In this document: in pieces, positions 14,395-28,385 of the stretch
How positions within the stretch are numbered: position 1 is the stretch's first letter
Layout of the letters: each line of letters starts with the position of its first letter
Assembly (NCBI RefSeq): GCF_050003625.1
Contig: NC_134399.1
Coordinates: 152,824,473 to 152,888,472 of the forward strand
DNA: 64,000 nucleotides
Origin: Haematobia irritans
Taxonomy: Eukaryota > Arthropoda > Insecta > Diptera > Muscidae
Direction of reading: 5' to 3'
Position numbers and translations under genes: made by a program
Notes under the pieces: generated by a model
The model's database searches: none
The model's input: only the letters and a program-made list of their open reading frames with translations
Told to the model about the DNA's origin: nothing

Positions 14395-16985
14395 TTATAC
14401 GAAAAATCGAAAATTCCATCCAAATCCTGAAAAAATTGAAATTTTTATATGAAAAATTTGTTTTGCTCATATCTCCTAAACTATGCGTCCTAGAGCGAAA
14501 AGGAGCTTAATTCATGACCACCCCCAAAAAATCGAAAATTCCATCCAAATCCTGAAAAAATTGAAATTTTTATATGAAAAATTTGTTTTGCTCATATCTC
14601 CTAAACTATGCGTCCTAGAGCGAAAAGGAGCTTAATTCATGACCACCCCCAAAAAATCGAAAATTCCTTCCAAATCCTGAAAAAATTGAAATTTTTATAT
14701 GAAAAACTTGTTTTGCTCATATCTCCTAAACTATGCGTCCTAGAGCTTAATTCATGACCACCCCCAAAAAATCGAAAATTCCATCCAAATCCTGAAAAAA
14801 TTGAAATTTTTATATGAAAAACTTGTTTTGCTCATATCTCCTAAACTATGCGTTCTAGAGCGAAAAGGAGCTTAATTCATGACCACCCCCAAAAAATCGA
14901 AAATTCCATCCAAATCCCGAAAAAATTGAAATTTTTATATGAAAAACTTGTTTTGCTCATATCTCCTAAACTATGCGTCCTAGAGCGAAAAGGAGCTTAA
15001 TTCATGACCACCCCAAAAAAATCGAAAATTCCATCCAAATCCTGAAAAAATTGAAATTTTTATATGAAAAACTTGTTTTGCTAATATCTCCTAAACTATG
15101 CGTCCTAGAGCGAAAAGGAGCTTAATTCATGACCACCCCCAAAAAATCGAAAATTCCATCCAAATCCTGAAAAAATTGAAATTTTTATATGAAAAACTTG
15201 TTTTGCTCATATCTCCTAAACTATGCGTCCTAGAGCGAAAAGGAGCTTAATTCATGACCACCCCCAAAAAATCGAAAATTCCATCCAAATCCTGAAAAAA
15301 TAGAAATTTTTATATGAAAAACTTGTTTTGCTCATATCTCCTAAACTATGCGTCCTAGAGCGAAAAGGAGCTTAATTCATGACCACCCCAAAAAAAAAAA
15401 GAAAATTCCATCCAAATCCTGAATAAATTGAAATTTTTATATGAAAAACTTGTTTTGCTCATATCTCCTAAACTATGCGTCCTAGAGCGAAAAGGAGCTT
15501 AATTCATGACCACCCCCAAAAAATCGAAAATTCCATCCAAATCCTGAAAAAATTGAAATTTTATATAAAAACCTTGTTTTGCTCATATCTCCTAAACTAT
15601 GCGTCCTAGAGCGAAAAGGAGCTTAATTCATGACCACCCCCAAAAAATCGAAAATTCCTTCGAAATCCTGAAAAAATTGAAATTTTTATATGAAAAATCG
15701 AAAATTCCATCCAAATCCTGAAAAAATTGAAATTTTTATATGAAAAATTTGTTTTGCTCATATCTCCTAAACTATGCGTCCTAGAGCGAAAAGGAGCTTA
15801 ATTCATGACCACCCCCAAAAAATCGAAAATTCCATCCAAATCCTGAAGAAATTGAAATTTTTATATGAAAAATTTGTTTTGCTCATATCTCCTAAACTAT
15901 GCGTCCTAGAGCGAAAAGGAGCTTAATTCATGACCACCCCCAAAAAATCGAAAATTCCTTCCAAATCCTGAAAAAATTGAAATTTTTATATGAAAAACTT
16001 GTTTTGCTCATATCTCCTAAACTATGCGTCCTAGAGCTTAATTCATGACCACCCCCAAAAAATCGAAAATTCCATCCAAATCCTGAAAAAATTGAAATTT
16101 TTATATGAAAAACTTGTTTTGCTCATATCTCCTAAACTATGCGTTCTAGAGCGAAAAGGAGCTTAATTCATGACCACCCCCAAAAAATCGAAAATTCCAT
16201 CCAAATCCCGAAAAAATTTAAATTTTTATATGAAAAACTTGTTTTGCTCATATCTCCTAAACTATGCGTCCTAGAGCGAAAAGGAGCTTAATTCATGACC
16301 ACCCCAAAAAAATCGAAAATTCCATCCAAATCCTGAAAAAATTGAAATTTTTATATGAAAAACTTGTTTTGCTAATATCTCCTAAACTATGCGTCCTAGA
16401 GCGAAAAGGAGCTTAATTCATGACCACCCCCAAAAAATCGAAAATTCCATCCAAATCCTGAAAAAATTGAAATTTTTATATGAAAAACTTGTTTTGCTCA
16501 TATCTCCTAAACTATGCGTCCTAGAGCGAAAAGGAGCTTAATTCATGACCACCCCCAAAAAATCGAAAATTCCATCCAAATCCTGAAAAAATAGAAATTT
16601 TTATATGAAAAACTTGTTTTGCTCATATCTCCTAAACTATGCGTCCTAGAGCGAAAAGGAGCTTAATTCATGACCACCCCCAAAAAAAAAGAAAATTCCA
16701 TCCAAATCCTGAATAAATTGAAATTTTTATATGAAAAACTTGTTTTGCTCATATCTCCTAAACTATGCGTCCTAGAGCGAAAAGGAGCTTAATTCATGAC
16801 CACCCCCAAAAAATCGAAAATTCCATCCAAATCCTGAAAAAATTGAAATTTTATATGAAAACCTTGTTTTGCTCATATCTCCTAAACTATGCGTCCTAGA
16901 GCGAAAAGGAGCTTAATTCATGACCACCCCCAAAAAATCGAAAATTCCTTCGAAATCCTGAAAAAATTGAAATTTTTATATGAAA
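14395..16985 (+). repeat. Tandem duplication of a ~1.29-kb block (about 10 units)
   Basis: Private markers repeat at a step of about 1,288-1,290 bp. Examples are the truncated join ACGAAAAATCGAAAATTCC near 14399 (ATGAAAAATCG near 15690), the 10-bp deleted unit at 14741 and 16031, CCTGAATAAATTG near 15418 and 16708, the A-rich unit lacking TCG near 15390 and 16682, and AAAACCTTGTTTTGC near 15569 and 16857. Marker order is the same in both copies. Confidence 0.85.
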
Positions 16986-17094
16986 AACTTGTTTTGCTCA
17001 TATCTCCTAAACTATGCGTCCTAGAGCGAAAAGGAGCTTAATTCATGACCACCCCCAAAAAATCGAAAATTCCATCCAAATCCTGAAAAAATTG

Positions 17095-17190
17095 AAATTT
17101 TTATATGAAAAAAAATTGAAATTTTTATACGAAAAATCGAAAATTCCATCCAAATCCTGAAAAAATGGAATTTTTTATATGAAAAATTTG
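17095..17190 (+). repeat. Rearranged satellite unit with internal duplication
   Basis: A unit broken after TTATATGAAAA re-enters at AAAATTGAAATTTTTATACG and then jumps to AAAAATCGAAAATTCC, skipping the segment from CTTGTTTTGC to GACCACCCCC. The same ACGAAAAATCG join occurs near 14399, 26021 and 27311, so the junction arose once and was copied with its surroundings. Confidence 0.7.
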
Positions 17191-18619
17191 TTTTGCTCAT
17201 ATCTCCTAAACTATGCGTCCTAGAGCGAAAAGGAGCTTAATTCATGACCACCCCCCAAAAATCGAAAATTCCTTCGAAATCCTGAAAAAATTGAAATTTT
17301 TATATGAAAAACTTGTTTTGCTCATATCTCCTAAACTATGCGTCCTAGAGCGAAAAGGAGCTTAATTCATGACCACCCCCAAAAAATCGAAAATTCCATC
17401 CAAATCCTGAAAAAATTGAAATTTTTATATGAAAAACTTGTTTTGCTCATATCTCCTAAACTATGCGTTCTAGAGCGAAAAGGAGCTTAATTCATGACCA
17501 CCCCCAAAAAATCGAAAATTCCTTCCAAATCCTGAAAAAATTTAAATTTTTATATGAAAAACTTGTTTTGCTCATATCTCCTAAACTATGCGTCCTAGAG
17601 CGAAAAGGAGCTTAATTCATGACCACCCCCAAAAAATCGAAAATTCCTTCGAAATCCTGAAAAAATTGAAATTTTTATATGAAAAACTTGTTTTGCTCAT
17701 ATCTCCTAAACTATGCGTCCTAGAGCGAAAAGGAGCTTAATTCATGACCACCCCCAAAAAATCGAAAATTCTATCCAAATCCTGAAAAAATTGAAATTTT
17801 TATATGAAAAACTTGTTTTGCTCATATCTCCTAAACTATGCGTCCTAGAGCGAAAAGGAGCTTAATTCATGACCACCCCCAAAAAATCGAAAATTCCTTC
17901 CAAATCCTGAAAAAATTTAAATTTTTATATGAAAAACTTGTTTTGCTCATATCTCCTAAACTATGCGTCCTAGAGCGAAAAGGTGCTTAATTCATGACCA
18001 CCCCCAAAAAATCGAAAATTCCTTCGAAATCCTGAAAAAATTGAAATTTTTATATGAAAAACTTGTTTTGCTCATATCTCCTAAACTATGCGTCCTAGAG
18101 CGAAAAGGAGCTTAATTCATGACCACCCCCAAAAAATCGAAATTTCCATCCAAATCCTGAAAAAATTAAAATTTTTATATGAAAAACTTGTTTTGCTCAT
18201 ATCTCCTAAACTATGCGTCCTAGAGCGAAAAGGAGCTTAATTCATGACCACCCCAAAAAAATCGAAAATTCCATCCAAATCCTGAAAAAATTGAAATTTT
18301 TATATTAAAAACTTGTTTTGCTCATATCTCCTAAACTATGCGTCCTAGAGCGAAAAGGAGCTTAATTCATGACCACCCCCAAAAAATCGAAAATTCCTTC
18401 GAAATCCTGAAAAAATTTAAATTTTTATATGAAAAACTTGTTTTGCTCATATCTCCTGAACTATGCGTCCTAGAGCGAAAAGGAGCTTAATTCATGACCA
18501 CCCCCAAAAAATCGAAAATTCCTTCGAAATCCTGAAAAAATTGAAATTTTTATATGAAAAACTTGTTTTGCTCATATCTGCTAAACTATGCGTCCTAGAG
18601 CGAAAAGAAGCTTAATTCA

Positions 18620-19140
18620 TGACCACTCCCAAAAAATCGAAAATTCCATTCAAATCCTGAAAAAATTGAAATTTTTATACGAAAAACTTGTTGTGCTCAT
18701 ATCTCCTAAACTATGCGTCCTAGAGCGAAAAGGAGCTTAATTCATGACCACTCCCAAAAAATCGAAAATTCCATTAAAATCCTGAAAAAATTGAAATTTT
18801 TATACGAAAAACTTGTTTTGCTCATATCTCCTAAACTATGCGTCCTAGAGCGAAAAGGAGCTTAATTCATGACCACCCCCAAAAAATCGAAAACTCCATC
18901 CAAATCCTGAAAAAATTTTAATTTTTATATGAAAAATTTGTTTTGCTCATATCTCATAAACTATGCGTCCTAGAGCAAAAAGGAGCTTAATTCATGACCA
19001 CCCCCAAAAAATCGAAAATTCCATCCAAATCCTGAAAAATTGAAATTTTTATATGAAAAACTTGTTTTGCTCATATCTCCTAAACTATGCGTCCTAGAGC
19101 GAAAAGGAGCTTAATTCATGACGACCCCCAAAAAAACGAA
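18620..19140 (+). repeat. Ordered four-unit variant block, first of five
   Basis: Successive units carry, in order, ACTCCC plus CCATTC plus TATACG (18625), CATATCTCATAAAC (about 18950), a one-step shorter A run GAAAAATTGAAAT (about 19035), and CAAAAAAACG in place of AAAATCG (about 19131). The same order recurs near 23840-24235, 38970-39355, 42334-42725 and 45081-45430 (the last with its second unit deleted). It is a clean marker for higher-order repeat copying. Confidence 0.75.
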
Positions 19141-22100
19141 AATTCCATCCAAATCCTGAAAAAATTGAAATTTTTATATGAAAAACTTGTTTTGCTCATA
19201 TCTCCTAAACTATGCGTCCTAGAGCGAAAAGGAGCTTAATTCATGACCACCCCCAAAAAATCGAAAATTCCATCCAAATCCTGAAAAAATTGAAATTTTT
19301 ATATGAAAAACTTGTTTTGCTCATATCTCCTAAACTATGCGTCCTAGAGCGAAAAGGAGCTTAATTCATGACCACCCCCAAAAAATCGAAAATTCCTTCA
19401 AAATCCTGAAAAAATTGAAATTTTTATATGAAAAACTTGTTTTGCTCATATCTCCTAAACTATGCGTCCTAGAGCGAAAAGGAGCTTAATTCATGACCAC
19501 CCCCAAAAAATCGAAAATTCCTTCAAAATTTAAATTTTTATATGAAAAACTTGTTTTGCTCATATCTCCTAAACTATGCGTCCTAGAGCGAAAAGGAGCT
19601 TAATTCATGACCACCCCCAAAAAATCGAAAATTCCATCCAAATCCTGAAAAAATTGAAATTTTTATATGAAAAACTTGTTTTGCTCATATCTCCTAAACT
19701 ATGCGTCCTAGAGCGAAAAGGAGCTTAATTCATGACCACCCCCAAAAAATCGAAAATTCCTTCGAAATCCTGAAAAAATTGAAATTTTTATACGAAAAAC
19801 TTGTTTTGCTCATATCTCCTGAACTATGCGTCCTAGAGCGAAAAGGAGCTTAATTCATGACCACCCCCAAAAAATCGAAAATTCCATCCAAATCCTGAAA
19901 AAATTGAAATTTTTATACCAAAAACTTGTTTTGCTCATATCTCCTAAACTATGCGTCCTAGAGCGAAAAGGAGCTTAATTCATGACCACCCCCAAAAATC
20001 GAAAATTCCATCCAAATCCTGAAAAAATTGAAATTTTTATATGAAAAATTTGTTTTGCTCATATCTCCTAAACTATGCGCCCTAGAGCTTAATTCATGAC
20101 CACCCCCAAAAAATCGAAAATTCCATCCAAATCCTGAAAAAATTGAAATTTTTATATGAAAAACTTGTTGTGCTCATATCACCTAAACTATGCGTCCTAG
20201 AGCGAAAAGGTGCTTAATTCATGACCACCCCCAAAAAATCGAAAATTCCATCCAAATCCTGAAAAAATTTAAATTTTTATATGAAAAACTTGTTTTGCTC
20301 ATATCTCCTAAACTATGCGTCCTAGAGCGAAAAGGAGCTTAATTCATGACCACCCCCAAAAAATCGAAAATTCCATCCAAATCCTGAAAAAATTGAAATT
20401 TTTATATGAAAAACTTGTTTTGCTCATATCTCCTAAACTATGCGTCCTAGAGCGAAAAGGAGCTTAATTCATGACCACCCCCAAAAAATCGAAAATTCCT
20501 TCGAAATCCTGAAAAAATTGAAATTTTTATATGAAAAACTTGTTTTGCTCATATCTCCTAAACTATGCGTCCTAGAGCTTAATTCATGACCACCCCCAAA
20601 AAATCGAAAATTCCATCCAAATCCTGAAAAAATTGAAATTTTTATATGAAAAACTTGTTGTGCTCATATCACCTAAACTATGCGTTCTAGAGCGAAAAGG
20701 AGCTTAATTCATGACCATCCCCAAAAAATCGAAAATTCCATCCAAATCCTGAAAAAATTTAAATTTTTATATGAAAAACTTGTTTTGCTCATATCTCCTA
20801 AACTATGCGTCCTAGAGCGAAAAGGAGGTTAATTCATGACCACCCCAAAAAAATCGAAAATTCCATCCAAATCCTGAAAAAATTGAAATTTTTATATGAA
20901 AAACTTGTTTTGCTCATATCTCCTAAACTATGCGTCCTAGAGCGAAAAGGAGCTAAATTCATGACCACCCCCAAAAAATCGAAAATTCCATCCAAATCCT
21001 GAAAAAATTGAAATTTTTATATGAAAAACTTTTTTTGCTCATATCTCCTAAACTATGCGTTCTAGAGCGAAAAGGAGCTTAATTCATGACCACCCCCAAA
21101 AAATCGAAAATTCCATCCAAATCCTGAAAAAATTGAAATTTTTATATGAAAAACTTGTTTTGCTCATATCTCCTAAACTATGCGTCCTAGAGCGAAAAGG
21201 AGCTTAATTCATGACCACCCCCAAAAAATTGAAAATTCCTTCGAAATCCTGAAAAAATTGAAATTTTTATACGAAAAACTTGTTTTGCTCATATCTCCTA
21301 CACTATGCGTCCTAGAGCGAAAAGGAGCTTAATTCATGACCACCCGCAAAAAAACGAAAATTCCATCCAAATCCTGAAAAAATTTAAATTTTTATATGAA
21401 AAACTTGTTTTGCTCATATCTCCTAAACTATGCGTCCTAGAGCGAAAAGGAGCTTAATTCATGACCACCCCCAAAAAATCGAAAATTCCATCCAAATCCT
21501 GAAAAAAATTTAATTTTTATATGAAAAACTTGTTTTGCTCATATCTCCTAAACTATGCGTCCTAGAGCGAAAAGGAGCTTAATTCATGACCACCCCAAAA
21601 AAATCGAAAATTCCATCCAAATCCTGAAAAAATTGAAATTTTTATATGAAAAACTTGTTTTGCTCATATCTCCTAAACTATGCGTCCTAGAGCGAAAAGG
21701 AGCTTAATTCATGACCACAACCAAAAAATCGAAAATTCCATCCAAATCCTGAAAAAATTGAAATTTTTATATGAAAAACTTGTTTTGCTCATATCTCCTA
21801 AACTATGCGTCCTAGAGCGTAAAGGAGCTTAATTCATGACCACCCCCAAAAAAATCGAAAATTCCTTCAAAATCCTGAAAAAATTGAAATTTTTATATGA
21901 AAAACTTGTTTTGCTCATATCTCCTAAACTATGCGTCCTAGAGCGAAAAGGAGCTTAATTCATGACCACCCCCAAAAAATCGAAAATTCCATCCAAATCC
22001 TGAAAAAATTGAAATTTTTATATGAAAAACTTGTTTTGCTCATATCTCCTAAACTATGCGTCCTAGAGCGAAAAGGTGCTTAATTCATGACCACCCCCAA

Positions 22101-25100
22101 AAAATCGAAAATTCCTTCGAAATCCTGAAAAAATTGAAATTTTTATATGAAAAACTTGTTTTGCTCATATCTCCTAAACTATGCGTCCTAGAGCGAAAAG
22201 GAGCTTAATTCATGACCACCCCCAAAAAATCGAAAATTCCATCCAAATCCTGAAAAAATTGAAATTTTTATATGAAAAACTTGTTTTGCTCATATCTCCT
22301 AAACTATGGGTCCTAGAGCGAAAAGGAGCTTAATTCATGACCACCCCCAAAAAATCGAAAATTCCATCCAAATCCTGAAAAAATTTAAATTTTTATATGA
22401 AAAACTTGTTTTGCTCATATCTCCTAAACTATGCGTCCTAGAGCGAAAAGGAGCTTAATTCATGACCACCCCCAAAAAATCGAAAATTCCATCCAAATCC
22501 TGAAAAAATTGAAATTTTTATATGAAAAACTTGTTTTGCTCATATCTCCTAAACTATGCGTCCTAGAGTGAAAAGGAGCTTAATTCATGACCACCCCCAA
22601 AAAATCGAAAATTCCTTCGAAATCCTGAAAAAATTGAAATTTTTATATGAAAAACTTGTTTTGCTCATATCTCCTAAACTATGCGTCCTAGAGCGAAAAG
22701 GAGCTTAATTCATGACCACCCCCAAAAAATCGAAAATTCCATCCAAATCCTGAAAAAATTGAAATTTTTATATGAAAAACTTGTTTTGCTCATATCTCCT
22801 AAACTATGCGTTCTAGAGCGAAAAGGAGCTTAATTCATGACCACCCCCAAAAAATCGAAAATTCCTTCAAAATCCTGAAAAAATTGAAATTTTTATATGA
22901 AAAACTTGTTTTGCTCATATCTCCTAAACTATGCGTCCTAGAGCGAAAAGGAGCTTAATTCATGACCACCCCCAAAAAATCGAAAATTCCTTCGAAATCC
23001 TGAAAAAATTGAAATTTTTATATGAAAAACTTGTTTTGCTCATATCTCCTAAACTATGCGTCCTAGAGCGAAAAGGAGCTTAATTCATGACCACCCCCAA
23101 AAAATCGAAAATTCTATCCAAATCCTGAAAAAATTGAAATTTTTATATGAAAAACTTGTTTTGCTCATATCTCCTAAACTATGCGTCCTAGAGCGAAAAG
23201 GAGCTTAATTCATGACCACCCCCAAAAAATCGAAAATTCCTTCCAAATCCTGAAAAAATTTAAATTTTTATATGAAAAACTTGTTTTGCTCATATCTCCT
23301 AAACTATGCGTCCTAGAGCGAAAAGGTGCTTAATTCATGACCACCCCCAAACAATCGAAAATTCCATCCAAATCCTGAAAAAATTGAAATTTTTATATGA
23401 AAAACTTGTTTTGCTCATATCTCCTAAACTATGGGTCCTAGAGCGAAAAGGAGCTTAATTCATGACCACCCCCAAAAAATCGAAAATTCCATCCAAATCC
23501 TGAAAAAATTTAAATTTTTATATGAAAAACTTGTTTTGCTCATATCTCCTAAACTATGCGTCCTAGAGCGAAAAGGAGCTTAATTCATGACCACCCCCAA
23601 AAAATCGAAAATTCCATCCAAATCCTGAAAAAATTGAAATTTTTATATGAAAAACTTGTTTTGCTCATATCTCCTAAACTATGCGTCCTAGAGTGAAAAG
23701 GAGCTTAATTCATGACCACCCCCAAAAAATCGAAAATTCCTTCGAAATCCTGAAAAAATTGAAATTTTTATATGAAAAACTTGTTTTGCTCATATCTCCT
23801 AAACTATGCGTCCTAGAGCGAAAAGGAGCTTAATTCATGACCACTCCCAAAAAATCGAAAATTCCATTCAAATCCTGAAAAAATTGAAATTTTTATACGA
23901 AAAACTTGTTTTGCTCATATCTCCTAAACTATGCGTCCTAGAGCGAAAAGGAGCTTAATTCATGACCACCCCCAAAAAATCGAAAATTCCATCCAAATCC
24001 TGAAAAAATTTAAATTTTTATATGAAAAATTTGTTTTGCTCATATCTCATAAACTATGCGTCCTAGAGCGAAAAGGAGCTTAATTCATGACCACCCCCAA
24101 AAAATCGAAAATTCCATCCAAATCCTGAAAAATTGAAATTTTTATATGAAAAACTTGTTTTGCTCATATCTCTTAAACTATGCGTCCTAGAGCGAAAAGG
24201 AGCTTAATTCATGACCACCCCGAAAAAAACGAAAATTCCATCCAAATCCTGAAAAAATTGAAATTTTTATATGAAAAACTTGTTTTGCTCATATCTCCTA
24301 AACTATGCGTCCTAGAGCGAAAAGGAGCTTAATTCATGACCACCCCCAAATAATCGAAAATTCCATCCAAATCCTGAAAAAATTGAAATTTTTATATGAA
24401 AAACTTGTTTTGCTCATATCTCCTAAACTATGCGTCCTAGAGCGAAAAGGAGCTTAATTCATGACCACCCCCAAAAAATCGAAAATTCCATCCAAATCCT
24501 GAAAAAAATGAAATTTTTATATGAAAAACTTGTTTTGCTCATATCTCCTAAACTATGCGTCCTAGAGCGAAAAGGAGCTTAATTCATGACCACCCCGAAA
24601 AAATCGAAAATTCCTTCAAAATCCTGAAAAAATTGAAATTTTTATATGAAAAACTTGTTCTGCTCATATCTCCTAAACTATGCGTCCTAGAGCGAAAAGG
24701 AGCTTAATTCATGACCACCCCCAAAAAATCGAAAATTCCATCCAAATCCTGAAAAAATTGAAATTTTTATATGAAAAACTTGTTTTGCTCATATCTCCTA
24801 AACTATGCGTCCTAGAGCGAAAAGGAGCTTAATTCATGACCACCCCCAAAAAATCGAAAATTCCTTCGAAATCCTGAAAAAATTGAAATTTTTATATGAA
24901 AAACTTGTTTTGCTCATATCTCCTAAACTATGCGTCCTAGAGCGAAAAGGAGCTTAATTCATGACCACCCCCAAAAAATCGAAAATTCCATCCAAATCCT
25001 GAAAAAATTGAAATTTTTATATGAAAAACTTGTTTTGCTCATATCTCCTAAACTATGCGTCCTAGAGCGAAAAGGAGCTTAATTCATGACCACCCCCAAA

Positions 25101-26020
25101 AAATCGAAAATTCCATCCAAATCCTGAAAAAATTGAAATTTTTATATGAAAAACTTGTTTTGCTCATATCTCCTAAACTATGCGTCCTAGAGCGAAAAGG
25201 AGGTTAATTCATGACCACCCCCAAAAAATCGAAAATTCCATCCAAATCCTGAAAAAATAGAAATTTTTTGTATGAAAAACTTGTTTTGCTCATATCTCCT
25301 AAACTATGCGTCCTAGAGCGAAAAGGAGCTTAATTCATGACCACCCCCAAAAAAACGAAAATTCCATCCAAATCCTGAAAAAATTGAAATTTTTATATGA
25401 AAAACTTGTTTTGCTCATATCTCCTAAACTATGCGTCCTAGAGCGAAAAGGAGCTTAATTCATGACCACCCCCAAAAAATCGAAAATTCCATCCAAATCC
25501 TGAAAAAATTGAAATTTTATATGAAAACCTTGTTTTGCTCATATCTCCTAAACTATGCGTCCTAGAGCGAAAAGGAGCTTAATTCATGGCCACCCCCAAA
25601 AAATCGAAAATTCCTTCGAAATCCTGAAAAAATTGAAATTTTTATATGAAAAAATTTTTTTGCTCATATCTCCTAAACTATGCGTCCTAGAGCGAAAAGG
25701 AGCTTAATTCATGACCACCCCCAAAAAATCGAAAATTCCATCCAAATCCTGAAAAAATTGAAATTTTTATATGAAAAACTTGTTTTGCTCATATCTCCTA
25801 AACTATGCGTCCTAGAGCGAAAAGGAGCTTTATTCATGACCACCCCCAAAAAATCGAAAATTCCTTCCAAATCCTGAAAAAATTGAAATTTTTATATGAA
25901 AAACTTGTTTTGCTCATATCTCCTAAACCATGCGTCCTAGAGCGAAAAGGAGCTTAATTCATGACCACCCCCAAAAAATCGAAAATTCCATCCAAATCCT
26001 GAAAAAATTGAAATTTTTAT

Positions 26021-27540
26021 ACGAAAAATCGAAAATTCCATCCAAATCCTGAAAAAATTGAATTTTTTATATGAAAAATTTGTTTTGCTCATATCTCCTA
26101 AACTATGCGTCCTAGAGCGAAAAGGAGCTTAATTCATGACCACCCCCAAAAAATCGAAAATTCCTTCGAAATCCTGAAAAAATTGAAATTTTTATATGAA
26201 AAATTTGTTTTGCTCATATCTCCTAAACTATGCGTCCTAGAGCTTAATTCATGACCACCCCCAAAAAATCGAAAATTCCATCCAAATCCTGAAAAAATTG
26301 AAATTTTTATACGAAAAACTTGTTTTGCTCATATCTCCTAAACTATGCGTTCTAGAGCGAAAAGGAGCTTAATTCATGACCACCCCCAAAAAATCGAAAA
26401 TTCCATCCAAATCCTGAAAAAATTTAAATTTTTATATGAAAAACTTGTTTTGCTCATATCTCCTAAACTATGCGTCCTAGAGCGAAAAGGAGCTTAATTC
26501 ATGACCACCCCCAAAAAATCGAAAATTCCATCCAAATCCTGAAAAAATTGAAATTTTTATATGAAAAACTTGTTTTGCTCATATCTCCTAAACTATGCGT
26601 CCTAGAGCGAAAAGGAGCTTAATTCATGACCACCCCCAAAAAATCGAAAATTCCATCCAAATCCTGAAAAAATTGAAATTTTTATATGAAAAACTTGTTT
26701 TGCTCATATCTCCTAAACTATGCGTCCTAGAGCGTAAAGGAGCTTAATTCATGACCACCCTCAAAAAATCGAAAATTCCTTCAAAATCCTGAAAAAATTG
26801 AAATTTTTATATGAAAAACTTGTTTTGCTCATATCTCCTAAACTATGCGTCCTAGAGCGAAAAGGAGCTTAATTCATGACCACCCCCAAAAAATCGAAAA
26901 TTCCATCCAAATCCTGAAAAAATTGAAATTTTTATATGAAAAACTTGTTTTGCTCATATCTCCTAAACTATGCGTCCTAGAGCGAAAAGGAGCTTAATTC
27001 ATGACCACCCCCAAAAAATCGAAAATTCCATCCAAATCCTGAAAAAATTTAAATTTTTATACGAAAAACTTGTTTTGCTCATATCTCCTAAACTATGCGT
27101 CCTAGAGCGAAAAGGAGCTTAATTCATGACCACCAACAAAAAATCGAAAATTCCATCCAAATCCTGAAAAAATTGAAATTTTTATATGAAAAATTTGTTT
27201 TGCTCATATCTCCTAAACTATGCGCCCTAGAGCGAAAAAGAGCTTAATTCATGACCACCCCCAAAAAAACGAAAATTCCATTCAAATCCTGAAAAAATTG
27301 AAATTTTTATACGAAAAATCGAAAATTCCATCCAAATCCTGAAAAAATTGAATTTTTTATATGAAAAATTTGTTTTGCTCATATCTCCTAAACTATGCGT
27401 CCTAGAGCGAAAAGGAGCTTAATTCATGACCACCCCCAAAAAATCGAAAATTCCTTCGAAATCCTGAAAAAATTGAAATTTTTATATGAAAAACTTGTTT
27501 TGCTCATATCTCCTAAACTATGCGTCCTAGAGCTTAATTC
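26021..27540 (+). repeat. Pair of marked blocks at a 1,290-bp spacing
   Basis: The junction ACGAAAAATCGAAAATTCC followed by TTGAATTTTTTATATG occurs at 26021 and 27311. In each case the next units are a CCTTCG unit and then the 10-bp deleted unit (26231 and 27521), all at the same 1,290-bp step. The DNA between is not obviously colinear over its whole length, so I call it a partial block copy. Confidence 0.6.
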
Positions 27541-28360
27541 ATGACCACCCCCAAAAAATCGAAAATTCCATCCAAATCCTGAAAAAATTGAAATTTTTAT
27601 ATGAAAAACTTGTTTTGCTCATATCTCCTAAACTATGCGTCCTAGAGCGAAAAGGAGCTTAATTCATGACCACCCCCAAAAAATCGAAAATTCCTTCGAA
27701 ATCCTGAAAAAATTGAAATTTTTATATGAAAAACTTGTTTTGCTCATATCTCCTAAACTATGCGTCCTAGAGCGAAAAGGAGCTTAATTCATGACCACCC
27801 CCAAAAAATCGAAGATTCTATCCAAATCCTGAAAAAATTGAAATTTTTATATGAAAAACTTGTTTTGCTCATATCTCCTAAACTATGCGTCCTAGAGCGA
27901 AAAGGAGCTTAATTCATGACCACCCCTAAAAAATCGAAAATTCCTTCCAAATCCTGAAAAAATTTAAATTTTTATATGAAAAACTTGTTTTGCTCATATC
28001 TCCTAAACTATGCGTCCTAGAGCGAAAAGGAGCTTAATTCATGACCACCCCCAAAAAATCGAAAATTCCATCCAAATCCTGAAAAAATTGAAATTTTTAT
28101 ATGAAAAACTTGTTTTGCTCATATCTCCTAAACTATGGGTCCTAGAGCGAAAAGGAGCTTAATTCATGACCACCCCCAAAAAATCGAAAATTCCATCCAA
28201 ATCCTGAAAAATTTTAAATTTTTATATGAAAAATTTGTTTTGCTCATATCTCCTAAACTATGCGTCCTAGAGCGAAAAGGAGCTTAATTCATGACCACCC
28301 CCAAAAAATCGAAAATTCCATCCAAATCCTGAAAAAATTTAAATTTTTATATGAAAAACT

Positions 28361-28385
28361 TGTTTTACGAAAAGGAGCTTAATTC
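28361..28385 (+). repeat. Internally deleted satellite unit
   Basis: CTTGTTTTACGAAAAGGAGC joins the end of one unit directly to the GAAAAGGAGC segment of the next. About 33 bp with the GCTCATATCTCC...GTCCTAGAG segment are missing. It is a simple deletion within one period. Confidence 0.8.

Noticed and set aside
20805..21002. 65-codon frame of the type Met-Arg-Pro-Arg-Ala-Lys, repeated at 25680, 28978, 37190 and elsewhere
   Set aside because: It is the satellite read in one frame. The 125-bp period shifts frame each unit, and stops normally close the frame. Open versions depend on single private mutations.
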